Shown in pieces: positions 31,348 through 40,932 of a stretch of DNA of 64,000 nucleotides. Position 1 is the first letter of the stretch; each line of letters starts with the position of its first letter. The stretch lies in NCBI GenBank assembly GCA_021463145.1, contig JAJTWZ010000001.1, positions 1-64,000 of the forward strand, read 5' to 3'. Position numbers and translations under genes: made by a program. The DNA comes from Blastocatellia bacterium. Lineage in GTDB: Bacteria; Acidobacteriota; Blastocatellia; UBA7656; JADIYM01. The notes under the pieces are model-generated. The model was not told the origin of the DNA. It searched no databases and saw only the letters and a program-made list of their open reading frames with translations.

Positions 31348-31374
31348 TTGACACTCAAAAAGTGCGGGTGCTAC
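31348..31374 (+). promoter_or_regulatory. Candidate CIRCE element (HrcA operator)
   Basis: TTGACACTC-N9-GGGTGCTAC versus consensus TTAGCACTC-N9-GAGTGCTAA; exact N9 spacing, 4 mismatches of 18, upstream of hrcA. Confidence 0.75.
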
Positions 31375-31427
31375 CGTAGCGACGGAGCTTTGCCGGTAAG
31401 TACTTGATCCGCTTGGCTGTTTCAGGA

Positions 31428-32504
31428 ATGCGGAGAGCGAGAGAGTTCACGTTCGACGACCGAAGCCGTGAGATACTGACGACGGCGATTCGCCTCTTCG
31501 TGTCGACGGGCGAAGCCGTTGGATCGCGTACCCTGGCTCGAATGTCCCGTGAAGGTCTTTCCGCGGCGACGATCCGGAATATCGTGTCGGATCTGGAGGC
31601 CTCGGGATACCTGTACCAGCCTCATACTTCGGCTGGCCGGATTCCAACCGACAAGGGTTATCGCTTCTACGTCGACAACCTCATAGGTCAACTCAGGATA
31701 TCGAAGCACGACGAGGCCCGGATCCACCGCGGGCTCATCGACGAAGAGACGCTTCTGCGGCCGGAATCGCTGATGGAGCGGACGTCGCAGATGCTGTCAC
31801 AGGTGTCCGACAATGTCGGAGTCGTCGTTTCACTGTCGCGGCAACACGACTCCATCGAACAGCTCGAATTCATCAAGCTCAACGACGGGCGGGTCGTTGC
31901 CGTCACGGTGCTGCGCGGCGGCGAGATCCAGAACCGTATTTTTCGGCTCGACGAGGAAGTTTCCCAGTCCGACCTCGACCGTACGGCGCGCTATCTGACA
32001 CAGAACTACCGCGGGCTGACATTGTCGGACATCCGCGAACGCCTTCTGGCTCAGATGTCCGAGGAGCACGCCCTCTACGACAAGCTGCTCCAGACGGCGA
32101 TGCTCGTGTGCGAACGCGGACTCGCAGACGGCGGAGCCGACGTTTATGTCGATGGGGCTGCAACCATTATCGAGAAGCCCGACTTTGCCGATACGGAGCG
32201 GATGCGATCGCTCTTCCGAATGTTCGAGGAGAAGAGCCGGTTGGTTAAGCTTATCGACCAATGCCTTACGGCTCCGCTCAACAGCGGGGTCCATATCCAG
32301 ATCGGAACGGAGACCCGGACGCCGTGGCTGCGGGACTGCGCCATCGTCGCTTCGCCATTGCACGTCGGAGACCGTGTGATAGGCGGTATCGGAGTTGTCG
32401 GACCGTCGCGGATGGAGTACGCTCGGGTGATTGGAATCGTCGATTACGTAGCAAAGCTCTTCGAGCGAACCCTGCTCGATAGCCGCAACATCGCCGTGCG
32501 GTAG
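31428..32504 (+). CDS. hrcA: Heat-inducible transcription repressor HrcA
   Basis: EILTTAIRLFVSTGEAVGSRTLARMSREGLSAATIRNIVSDLEASGYLYQPHTSAGRIPTDKGYRFYVD; ORF track starts at TTG 31404. Confidence 0.95.
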   Translation: MRRAREFTFDDRSREILTTAIRLFVSTGEAVGSRTLARMSREGLSAATIRNIVSDLEASGYLYQPHTSAGRIPTDKGYRFYVDNLIGQLRISKHDEARIHRGLIDEETLLRPESLMERTSQMLSQVSDNVGVVVSLSRQHDSIEQLEFIKLNDGRVVAVTVLRGGEIQNRIFRLDEEVSQSDLDRTARYLTQNYRGLTLSDIRERLLAQMSEEHALYDKLLQTAMLVCERGLADGGADVYVDGAATIIEKPDFADTERMRSLFRMFEEKSRLVKLIDQCLTAPLNSGVHIQIGTETRTPWLRDCAIVASPLHVGDRVIGGIGVVGPSRMEYARVIGIVDYVAKLFERTLLDSRNIAVR

Positions 32505-32571
32505 TGTACTGCCCTCACCGCCGGAGCGATGACCTTACGACCCTTAAGTTCAAGGACACAAAGACAAGATA

Positions 32572-33501
32572 ATGTCCGATCAGCTCAAACACTCGCCCAT
32601 CAATATTCCGATCGAAGCCGCAGACGATGATGTTGATGTTGAGGAAGATCCGGCAGACATCATCGAGATAGACGGCGATGATCTCGTTTACGACCCAGAC
32701 GACCTGATTGAAGTTGACGAGGATGAATTGGAGACGGAGTCGCCGTCGTCCGATGACTTGCCGAAGCCGCGTATGCCGATCACGACCGAATCTCTGGATC
32801 CGTACGTCCCGCCGCACTCCATCGCAGATGCGCTGGAGGAAGACGACCTGGCGGTCGTCGAAAGCGTAACGGACGACGACGTGATCGATGAAGTGTTCGA
32901 CGCCGCTGGCGAGGATGGCGTCGAAGACGACGAAGCGGCTGACGTAGTTGCTCGGCCGGAAGACGCCGGTGAAGCCTCCTCCGAGGACGAAACGACGACT
33001 GTATCGAAACAGGCAGTCGTGGATCTGATGACTGAGCTGAGACAGAAGTCCGAATCGATCGCGCGCCTTACCGACGAGCGATCGGATCTTTACGACAAGC
33101 TGCTGCGCAAGCAGGCCGAGTTCGAGAATTTCCGGAAACGCGGCGAGCGGGAAATGCAGGAAGCATATGTCCGGGCGCGCGCGGACCTCATGCTCGATCT
33201 GCTGCCGGTGCTCGACAATTTCGATCTTGCAGTCCAGCACGCGGATACCGCGAACCCGGACGCGGTGCACGAAGGCGTCCACCTGATCTACAAGCAACTC
33301 TTCGATTCGCTCTGCCGGATGGGCCTCGTGTCCATTGAAGCAGATGGACAACCATTCGACCCGGAACTGCACGACGCCGTCGCTACCGAGCCGACTGACG
33401 AAGTGCCGGATCACACGGTGTTGGTAGTCCTGCAGCGAGGCTATATGCTCGGTGACCGGATGTTGAGACCCGCACGTGTCAAAGTCGCGGTGACGCCGTA
33501 A
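32572..33501 (+). CDS. grpE: GrpE nucleotide exchange factor with long acidic N-terminal extension
   Basis: DLYDKLLRKQAEFENFRKRGEREMQEA; LPVLDNFDLAVQHAD; first ~145 aa very rich in Asp/Glu. Confidence 0.94.
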   Translation: MSDQLKHSPINIPIEAADDDVDVEEDPADIIEIDGDDLVYDPDDLIEVDEDELETESPSSDDLPKPRMPITTESLDPYVPPHSIADALEEDDLAVVESVTDDDVIDEVFDAAGEDGVEDDEAADVVARPEDAGEASSEDETTTVSKQAVVDLMTELRQKSESIARLTDERSDLYDKLLRKQAEFENFRKRGEREMQEAYVRARADLMLDLLPVLDNFDLAVQHADTANPDAVHEGVHLIYKQLFDSLCRMGLVSIEADGQPFDPELHDAVATEPTDEVPDHTVLVVLQRGYMLGDRMLRPARVKVAVTP

Positions 33502-33531
33502 GCGCGGCCCGCCGAGGAGGATTAGAACCGC

Positions 33532-35412
33532 ATGGGCAAGGTGATTGGCATCGATCTCGGGACGACGAACTCCTGCGTTGCAGTCATGGAGGGTGGCGTC
33601 ACGCAGATCGTCCCGAACAAGGAAGGCGGCCGGACTACGCCATCGGTCGTCGCTTTCACTGAGAAAGGTGAACGACTTGTCGGCCAGATCGCGAAGCGTC
33701 AGGCGATTACCAACGCGTCAAACACCATTTACGCGGCCAAGAGGCTCATCGGCCGTAAATACGGCTCTCCCGAGGTTCAGCGTGCGCAGGATCTGTGTCC
33801 TTACGAGATTACCGAGGCCTCTAACGGCGATTGCCGCATTCGGGTCAGGTCGCGCGACTACAGTCCGCCGGAAATCTCGGCGATTCTCCTGCAGCGACTC
33901 AAGGCCGCGGCCGAGGACTTCCTCGGCGACGAGGTAATCGAAGCCATCATTACCGTTCCCGCTTACTTCGACGACATCCAGCGGCAGGCGACCAAGGATG
34001 CGGGCAAGATAGCGGGCCTCAACGTCCAGCGCATCATCAACGAGCCCACGGCGGCAGCGCTGGCCTATGGGCTCGGTAAGAAGGAGACGGAGAAGGTCGC
34101 CGTATTCGACCTCGGCGGGGGCACGTTCGATATTTCCGTGCTCGAGATGAACGACGGTGTTTTCGAAGTTCTCGCGACGTGCGGCGACAGCTTCCTCGGT
34201 GGCGAGGATTTCGACCAGCGGATAATCGACTGGATGGTGGCCGAGTTCAAGACCGAGACGAACATCGACCTCCGTCAGGATCGCCTCGCGCTTCAACGGC
34301 TCAAGGAAGCTGCCGAGCGCGCGAAATGCGAACTGTCGACGGCTACAGAGTCGCACATCAACCTGCCGTTCATCTCGGCCGACGCCTCGGGGCCGAAGCA
34401 CTTCAACAAGACGCTGACCCGCGCGAAGTTCGAGGAACTGGTCACGGATCTGGTGGAGCGAACCGTGGAGCCGTGCGAGAAGGCGCTCTGGGACGCAAAA
34501 CTCCAGTCGAACGACATCGACAAGGTCCTTCTCGTCGGTGGCCAGACACGCTCACCGATCATCGTCAGGCGGGTGCGCGAGATTTTCAACAAGGAGCCGT
34601 CGAGCGAGATCAATCCTGACGAAGTCGTCGCAATCGGCGCTGCAATCCAGGGCGGCGTGCTCACTGGCGAGGTCAAGGATCTCGTGCTCCTCGACGTAAT
34701 TCCACTGTCGCTGGGTATCGAGACGCGTGGCGGACTTTTTACGAAGATTCTGGAGCGCAACGTCACAATTCCGACGAAGAAAGCGCTCACGTTTACGACG
34801 GTCGCCGACAACCAGTCAGCGGTGGAGGTGCACGTTCTGCAGGGCGAGCGCGAGATCTCCGCTGGTAACCGGTCGCTCGCCCGGTTCGAGCTAGTGGGCA
34901 TTCCGCAGGCTCCGCGGGGTATTCCGCAGATCGAGGTCAGCTTCGAAGTGGATGCTGACGCAATCGTTTCGGTCTCGGCAAAGGACAAGATGACCGGACT
35001 CGAACAGGCAATGAAGATCACTCCGTCTTCAGGGCTCTCGGCCACGGAAATCTACGACCTCATGGAAGAGGCACAGCGGAACTCGGACGCCGATCGGAAG
35101 ATGAAGGAGGTGATCATCGCCCGAAATCGGCTGGAGGGGCTGCTGCAGAACTCGCAGCGGTCATTCAGCGAGTTCGGCTGGATGCTCTCGGCGCAGGATC
35201 AGGAGATCGTCCGTAACGCCCTCGAAAAGGCGCACGCAGCGTGTGCCAGCGAGGACGGCGACGCGATTCGCTCCGCGCTCGAAACGCTCGAACATTCGGC
35301 ACGGATGATCACGGATGCGATGTTCAAACCGGCATCCGTTTCGCGACCTGATGACGACGAGGACGGCGTCGTCGAGGATGGCGGTACCAAGGCGCTTCCG
35401 GAGTCCACATAG
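33532..35412 (+). CDS. dnaK: Molecular chaperone DnaK (Hsp70)
   Basis: [47 protein letters not shown]; Shine-Dalgarno GAGGAGG. Confidence 0.97.
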   Translation: MGKVIGIDLGTTNSCVAVMEGGVTQIVPNKEGGRTTPSVVAFTEKGERLVGQIAKRQAITNASNTIYAAKRLIGRKYGSPEVQRAQDLCPYEITEASNGDCRIRVRSRDYSPPEISAILLQRLKAAAEDFLGDEVIEAIITVPAYFDDIQRQATKDAGKIAGLNVQRIINEPTAAALAYGLGKKETEKVAVFDLGGGTFDISVLEMNDGVFEVLATCGDSFLGGEDFDQRIIDWMVAEFKTETNIDLRQDRLALQRLKEAAERAKCELSTATESHINLPFISADASGPKHFNKTLTRAKFEELVTDLVERTVEPCEKALWDAKLQSNDIDKVLLVGGQTRSPIIVRRVREIFNKEPSSEINPDEVVAIGAAIQGGVLTGEVKDLVLLDVIPLSLGIETRGGLFTKILERNVTIPTKKALTFTTVADNQSAVEVHVLQGEREISAGNRSLARFELVGIPQAPRGIPQIEVSFEVDADAIVSVSAKDKMTGLEQAMKITPSSGLSATEIYDLMEEAQRNSDADRKMKEVIIARNRLEGLLQNSQRSFSEFGWMLSAQDQEIVRNALEKAHAACASEDGDAIRSALETLEHSARMITDAMFKPASVSRPDDDEDGVVEDGGTKALPEST

Positions 35413-35441
35413 TCGTCGCATTCCAACCGTCGGGTTTCGCG

Positions 35442-35475
35442 AAGGCGCAAATCGAGATGTCATCGTTTGCGCCTT
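35442..35475 (+). other. Intercistronic stem-loop between dnaK and dnaJ
   Basis: AAGGCGCAAA-N14-TTTGCGCCTT, perfect 10-bp arms, 29 nt after dnaK stop. Confidence 0.6.
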
Positions 35476-35541
35476 TGACGCTTTCGCGGAGCAGGCGGGC
35501 GACTATCTTCCCTGTTCTGTTCTGATGGAGATCGAGAATTC

Positions 35542-36654
35542 GTGAGCAGCAAACGAGATTACTACGAGGTTCTCAACGTCACGCGGACGGCCACCGACCG
35601 CGAGATCAAGAGCGCCTACAGGAAACTTGCCGTCAAGTACCACCCTGACAAGAACCCTGGTGACACTGCGGCCGAAGACCTGTTCAAGGAAGCGGCGGAG
35701 GCATACGCGATTCTGAGCGACGTCGAACAACGCGCTCGCTACGACCAGTTTGGACACGCCGGGCTCCGTCAGACGGCGCCCGACTTCTCTGGCGCGGGTT
35801 TTGCAGGCTTTGAGGATATTCTCGGCGATATTTTCGGCGATATTTTCGGATCGGCTCGGAAACGTTCCACCGTCCGTCGCGGGGCCGACCTCAGATACGA
35901 TCTGGAGATCACGCTCGAGGAAGTGCTTGCCGGCACCTCTCGATCGATCCAGATTCCAAGGCTCGAGACGTGCGAGACGTGCACGGGAGCCGGGACGGCC
36001 GAAGGATCGCATCCGATTCCCTGCCCGACGTGCGGAGGATTCGGGCAGGTGCGGTATCAGCAGGGATTCTTCTCCGTCAGCCGCACGTGCAACCATTGCC
36101 GCGGCACCGGGAAGATCATCGAAAATCCGTGTACGGACTGCCGCGGCGACGGTCGTATCGAGCGCGAGCGCAAGCTTGAAGTAAACATACCGGCCGGCAT
36201 CGATTCCGGCTCGCGAATCCGGCATCGAGGCGAGGGCGAGGCCGGAGCCGGAGCTGGCCCGGCGGGCGACCTCTACGTCGTCGTCCACGTTGCCGATCAC
36301 CCCCAGTTCGAGCGGCAGGACACGAATCTCTATACAACGGCTCCCGTGTCATTCGGACAGGCGGCCCTTGGAGCCGAGATCGTGGTCCCGACGTTGGACG
36401 GCACCGAAATTCTATCGATTCCGGAAGGCACGCAAACCGGATCGGTGTTTCGACTCAAGGGAAAGGGGCTGCCGGTGCGGGGCGGACGGGGCCGGGGCGA
36501 CCTCTATGTTGCCGTCTCGATCGTCACGCCGACGGGACTGAACCGCGAACAACGGAAAATCCTCGAAGAACTCGCGAGAATAGAATCGCCCGCTTCGGTA
36601 CCTGCGGCCGACGAAAAGGGCCTGTTCGACAAGGTCAAGGACATGTTCTCGTAG
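35542..36654 (+). CDS. dnaJ: Chaperone DnaJ
   Basis: J domain HPDKNPGDT; four zinc-finger CxxC motifs; GTG start. Confidence 0.96.
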   Translation: MSSKRDYYEVLNVTRTATDREIKSAYRKLAVKYHPDKNPGDTAAEDLFKEAAEAYAILSDVEQRARYDQFGHAGLRQTAPDFSGAGFAGFEDILGDIFGDIFGSARKRSTVRRGADLRYDLEITLEEVLAGTSRSIQIPRLETCETCTGAGTAEGSHPIPCPTCGGFGQVRYQQGFFSVSRTCNHCRGTGKIIENPCTDCRGDGRIERERKLEVNIPAGIDSGSRIRHRGEGEAGAGAGPAGDLYVVVHVADHPQFERQDTNLYTTAPVSFGQAALGAEIVVPTLDGTEILSIPEGTQTGSVFRLKGKGLPVRGGRGRGDLYVAVSIVTPTGLNREQRKILEELARIESPASVPAADEKGLFDKVKDMFS

Positions 36655-36779
36655 AAGTGTGGACAGGAGTTGCCCTATTGACCGGGAGTGTCTACGAGCC
36701 GACCAGCCAGGATGCGCAAGTAAGCAGTTTGCCTGCCGAAATCCTGTCAATCCTCTCCCATCCTGAGAATCCGGCCACT

Positions 36780-37703
36780 TCACTCGCCTACGTCCCCATC
36801 GCGATTGCGCTTCCGCGTCTCGGTGATGTCGCGGTCCCCTGCAACGGCAGATGTGAGCACGAAGGTCGCCGTCCCATTCGACGTCTTCATGACGGCCTTC
36901 ACCGGCGTGCGGCTCTCGTCATCGGTGAACCAGACGTGTAGTTCACCGTCGCGCCGAACGAACCGGCCGCCGAAGATCCGCGCGTCGACGCGCAACGCAT
37001 CGTACCTGCGGCCTTCGACCTCGATCTTCTCCTTGCCGATCAGCGCAATGCCAACGTCGTAGGTCTCGCCACGATCGCTGATAGGAAACCGTACTTCCTT
37101 TCCTGTCTTCTTCAGTTTCCGCGTTCGAGCGAAGTAGATCGCCGAGACCACATCCTGAACCCAGGGCCGCGTAGCCTGCTCGACCGTCGTTCCCGCGTCG
37201 CCGGGCACGGCCGGATTGCGTGAGTTGTAGCGGACTTTCGGCACGTTTCGGTCGAACAACGCCTCTTCGAAAGTCCGCACGTCATTCTCGTGCAGTACCT
37301 TGATCGACGAGTAGATGAAGAGGTCGTTGCGATCGGCGAGCGTCGTGAAAGTGTCGTTGACCTTAACGCCAAAGAGACTGGCGAGAGCGCCTTTCGACAC
37401 GGCGTTCACCTCGAACTTGACGTGTTCGGCGCTACCAGTTGCTTCGCTCACAGTGAAGGTCAACTCTCCAATGTTTGCCGAGATCGGAAATCGAGAGAAC
37501 TTCACGTCGTATACGAGCCGTTCTCCGTATCGGAACGGCAACGGATGTCTGACTGCGAACGATCTGACCTTCGGTGACTTCGTAGTAGTGTCAGATCCCT
37601 CGGACGCGCCGGCAACCGGCTGTGACGACACGACTGCTGCCAGAACACCGAACAGCAGTACCCGAAACCCGACAAGCCGGCTCGGCCGCAGAATGTTCTT
37701 CAT
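36780..37703 (-). CDS. DUF3108-domain secreted protein
   Basis: PFRYGERLVYDVKFSRFPISANIGELTF; DDESRTPVKAVMKTSNGTATFVL. Confidence 0.8.
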   Translation of the reverse strand: MKNILRPSRLVGFRVLLFGVLAAVVSSQPVAGASEGSDTTTKSPKVRSFAVRHPLPFRYGERLVYDVKFSRFPISANIGELTFTVSEATGSAEHVKFEVNAVSKGALASLFGVKVNDTFTTLADRNDLFIYSSIKVLHENDVRTFEEALFDRNVPKVRYNSRNPAVPGDAGTTVEQATRPWVQDVVSAIYFARTRKLKKTGKEVRFPISDRGETYDVGIALIGKEKIEVEGRRYDALRVDARIFGGRFVRRDGELHVWFTDDESRTPVKAVMKTSNGTATFVLTSAVAGDRDITETRKRNRDGDVGE

Positions 37704-38260
37704 GGAAGCACCGCCATCTTTGCAATCAGGATCGCCAGTACGGCGAACAAACCCAGCGCAGCTCGATACTCACGATAGCGCAGGTAGAGAGACCCATCAA
37801 ATCTGACGCTCCCGGCGCCCTCGGCTTCGGCCGCACTCAGTCGAGGCAGGAAGAGGGGCACTTCGGCCGCCCAGTCGTCGTAGGCTGCTGGAAACAGCGT
37901 TCTCATCGTCTCTACTTCGGCAATCATGACCGGGACATAGACAACGAGATACGCCGACGCGATCAACACGCCAAGCCACCAAACGCCACCCGCCACCGTG
38001 ACGCCAAGCACGAGAAAGAACGTCCCGAGATAAAGCGGGTTCCGCGTGTGCGCGTAAGGTCCGGATGTCGTGAGCTCAGTCATTTTTCTCAAGTGACCAC
38101 TCGCCCACGCGCGAATGAGCAGACCGGCCACCGAAATGACCGTGCCCATTGCGAGTGAGAGAAGCGTCGGCCGGGCAAAGATGACGAACACGGGGGCGAG
38201 CACGAACCCGAGTGGGACGCGTAACCTTTGCGCGAGTCGTCTGAGCCTGGCCGCATTCAC
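37700..38260 (-). CDS. Isoprenylcysteine carboxyl methyltransferase-like membrane protein
   Basis: TTSGPYAHTRNPLYLGTFFLVLG; EVETMRTLFPAAYDDWAAEVPLFLP; GTG start overlaps stop of upstream gene. Confidence 0.8.
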   Translation of the reverse strand: MNAARLRRLAQRLRVPLGFVLAPVFVIFARPTLLSLAMGTVISVAGLLIRAWASGHLRKMTELTTSGPYAHTRNPLYLGTFFLVLGVTVAGGVWWLGVLIASAYLVVYVPVMIAEVETMRTLFPAAYDDWAAEVPLFLPRLSAAEAEGAGSVRFDGSLYLRYREYRAALGLFAVLAILIAKMAVLP

Positions 38261-39279
38261 GTCGTTTGAAGCCTCGCGTCGATGAGTCGTTGTACTGCCT
38301 CGACTGAAATCTCCATGCAGATCCACTTGTCGCATGCCCGCCGGTAACAGTCTGTCCGGCAGTCGATGTCATTGCGGCCTATAGTGCGATCCCTCGGATC
38401 GAACGGTCCGTTTCGAAGCGGACTCGTGGGCCCGTAAAGCCCGACAATGGGAGTGCCAGCAGCCGCCGCGAGATGTAACGGGCCTGTGTCACCGCCGACG
38501 AAGACGCGCGCGCCACGCGCCAGGGCAACGAACTCCTCGAGTGAGCACCGAAACGGGATTGCACTGCCACTCTCGCTCGAAGCTGCGACCTCTTCCGCGA
38601 GGGACTCCTCGCCCGGTCCAAAAGTAACGAGTGACGGCAGGCCATATTGCGTTCGAATCGTGTCTGCGAGCCTGCCGTACGATTTCGCCGGCCAGAGCTT
38701 CGTTGGCCATCCTCCCCCCGGATTGAGAATGACATAACCGTCGGACGGAACCCGAGCCGCAATCGCCTGGATCGCAGATTCGGTCACTGCAATCGGAAAT
38801 TCGTAATCACCACCGGCGTCGATGCCGAAGGCGCGGACGAGCGCGATGTTCTTCTCGATGACGTGGCCGCGGTCGTCAACAGGCACTTGCTCGGTAAGAA
38901 ACACGCGGCTCGCGGACTCGCGCAGCGCCGCGGTCTCGAATCCGATGCGCCGGGGTGCACCCGACGCGAAGGCCACGAACGCGCTCTTGATCAGTCCCTG
39001 GAAATCGATCGCCACGTCTACCGGTTCGGCGCGCAGGCTCGACAGCCGTGACCTTAGCGCACGCTGGGTCTCTCTCCTCAGAAGGCTCCTGCGCCAGGAT
39101 CGCGTGTCGATCTCGATCAACCGGTCGATTACTGGCGAGTTGCGCAGAATGGCTGCGGCGGATCGCTCGGCGACCCAGGATATTCGAACGTCCTCACGTT
39201 CGCGCCGTAAGGCGGCCACAGCCGGCATGGCGTGGACCACGTCGCCAATGGCGCTCAACTTGACGATGAGAACGTGCAA
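38257..39279 (-). CDS. waaC: Lipopolysaccharide heptosyltransferase I-type (GT9)
   Basis: MHVLIVKLSAIGDVVHAMPAVAALRR; VFVGGDTGPLHLAAAAGTPIVGLYGPTSPLRNGPF. Confidence 0.9.
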   Translation of the reverse strand: MHVLIVKLSAIGDVVHAMPAVAALRREREDVRISWVAERSAAAILRNSPVIDRLIEIDTRSWRRSLLRRETQRALRSRLSSLRAEPVDVAIDFQGLIKSAFVAFASGAPRRIGFETAALRESASRVFLTEQVPVDDRGHVIEKNIALVRAFGIDAGGDYEFPIAVTESAIQAIAARVPSDGYVILNPGGGWPTKLWPAKSYGRLADTIRTQYGLPSLVTFGPGEESLAEEVAASSESGSAIPFRCSLEEFVALARGARVFVGGDTGPLHLAAAAGTPIVGLYGPTSPLRNGPFDPRDRTIGRNDIDCRTDCYRRACDKWICMEISVEAVQRLIDARLQTT

Positions 39280-39280
39280 T

Positions 39281-39793
39281 TCAACCCTTCATGCGCTCCA
39301 GAACCTGTGTCGACGAATGATCCTTCGGATCCCCAACGATCGCAACGCGTCCCCCGTACTCGGCGACGACAGCGCGCTCCGGCACCGTCTCAGGAGTGTA
39401 GTCGGTGCCCTTGGCGTGCACGTCGGGCCTGATCGCCCGAAGCACGGGCTCAACCGTGAGCGTTTCGAAGATGGTGACGAAGGCAACGCCGTCTATTGCA
39501 CCCACGATCTCTGCCCGCTCGCCCGCTGGCATCACGGGCCGATGCCCGCCCTTCAGAGTGCGAACGGCTTCGTCGCCGTTTACCGCTACTACAAGCACAT
39601 CGGCTTCGGCCCGAGCGCCACGCAGATAACGGACGTGTCCGACGTGAACGACATCGAAGCACCCGTTTGCGAGCACGATGGTTCTGCCTTCGGCCCGGAG
39701 TCGTGCCACCTCAGACGTCAACTCGTCGAGTTCGACTGTTCGTCCCATCGTTCCCTGCTTCCTGCGACGGATTCGAATGGGGAGACTGCTCAC
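39281..39793 (-). CDS. rfaE2: D-glycero-beta-D-manno-heptose 1-phosphate adenylyltransferase (RfaE domain II, standalone)
   Basis: [48 protein letters not shown]. Confidence 0.9.
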   Translation of the reverse strand: MSSLPIRIRRRKQGTMGRTVELDELTSEVARLRAEGRTIVLANGCFDVVHVGHVRYLRGARAEADVLVVAVNGDEAVRTLKGGHRPVMPAGERAEIVGAIDGVAFVTIFETLTVEPVLRAIRPDVHAKGTDYTPETVPERAVVAEYGGRVAIVGDPKDHSSTQVLERMKG

Positions 39794-39963
39794 ATCGGGA
39801 TGAAGTACATCACCCAGCCTATGACGAATCCGATCCCAATGAAGGCCGCGAAAACCTTGAGGCCGTACAGTGCCTTTGCCCGCAGGCCGTGACGCTCCGA
39901 ATCGATCACGGCCATCACGGTCGCCACAACTCCCGCGAAAATGGCCATCAAGAGAAAATGCAC
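39790..39963 (-). CDS. Small membrane protein, hypothetical
   Basis: [59 protein letters not shown] start; overlaps rfaE2 start. Confidence 0.55.
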   Translation of the reverse strand: MHFLLMAIFAGVVATVMAVIDSERHGLRAKALYGLKVFAAFIGIGFVIGWVMYFIPM

Positions 39964-39964
39964 G

Positions 39965-40399
39965 CTACGACTTCCTCCCCACGGCGACATCGTACGCATC
40001 GAGTGCGGCCAGATAGTTCAACAGACCCGCTACGTGCAGCAGGCTCGTGCCGTACTCGTACGTCGGACTCTTGACTGACGCATCCAGGCCAATGTTTGCG
40101 AGAAGGCTCCCAAGATACAGTAGTCCGGAGCCGGCATCGGCAAACACGAAAAAATAGGAGAGACGGTTCTCGACATCGATCGTTGCAAGCCGTCCGTGCA
40201 ACAGGATGCCCAACGTGAACGCGCCGATGAGCACCACTCCAAGCAGCACGGCACGCTTGACGCGACCCGAGAGCAAATGACCGGCACCCGGGATGAGCAA
40301 CCCGGCTACGAAGGCAACAACGCCCCTCGGAGACAACCCCTCCCGATCCGCCATCTCGGCGACAGCCACCGCAGCGCCCGAGTCCTGCTCGTCGTCCAC
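39965..40399 (-). CDS. Membrane protein, hypothetical (possibly DUF6677-like)
   Basis: 144 aa, GLLIPGAGHLLSGRVKRAVLLGVVL and further hydrophobic segments. Confidence 0.6.
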   Translation of the reverse strand: MDDEQDSGAAVAVAEMADREGLSPRGVVAFVAGLLIPGAGHLLSGRVKRAVLLGVVLIGAFTLGILLHGRLATIDVENRLSYFFVFADAGSGLLYLGSLLANIGLDASVKSPTYEYGTSLLHVAGLLNYLAALDAYDVAVGRKS

Positions 40400-40544
40400 T
40401 GGCCCTCCCTCAGACCGTCAGTTTCGCGCGAACGGGCATTCTAGGAGCCTGCCCGAGATCCCGCAAGCCGTGGCTTCGCCGGACCCGGCCGATACGCCGC
40501 CATTCGTCCGGCGTTCACACCGGAAGCGGCTCACATACAGATTC

Positions 40545-40573
40545 TTGACGGTCTCGAGTCGTGTTGCTACGGT
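40545..40573 (+). promoter_or_regulatory. Sigma70-type promoter TTGACG-N17-TACGGT, extended TGC
   Basis: 40545-40550 and 40568-40573, just upstream of the PilZ gene start. Confidence 0.6.
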
Positions 40574-40586
40574 GTTCATGGCCATC

Positions 40587-40895
40587 ATGAATTGGCAATC
40601 CCATCGACAGTCCGAACGTATTCACATCGCGGTGTCGGTCCGAATATCCGGCCAGGATCTACTCGGACGTGCCTACGATCGCGAGGCGTGGACGCTCGAC
40701 GTCAGCGGCGAAGGTGCGTCATTGCACATCCCCGAAGACCTGCACATCTCTCGTCGGATGCACGTGACCTCTCTCGATTACCAGTTCCGTGCAGATGCCG
40801 ACGTGGATGTAGTATGGGAACGCCGGTCACCTCAACGTGCTGTCGGCGTGCGTGTGAAGCCCGGCACGCCGTCAGATTCCTGGCAGTCTCGCTGA
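40587..40895 (+). CDS. PilZ-domain protein (small)
   Basis: RQSERIHIAVSVRISGQDLLG...LDVSGEGASLHIPEDL; alternative ATG at 40578. Confidence 0.7.
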   Translation: MNWQSHRQSERIHIAVSVRISGQDLLGRAYDREAWTLDVSGEGASLHIPEDLHISRRMHVTSLDYQFRADADVDVVWERRSPQRAVGVRVKPGTPSDSWQSR

Positions 40896-40932
40896 AGCGT
40901 TCCCCTCTCCTCGCCCCCGCCGGGAGACCGTC

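Noticed and set aside
35818-35850. Tandem GGCGATATTTTC repeat in dnaJ
   Set aside because: Encodes GDIFGDIFG in the normal Gly/Phe region; ordinary
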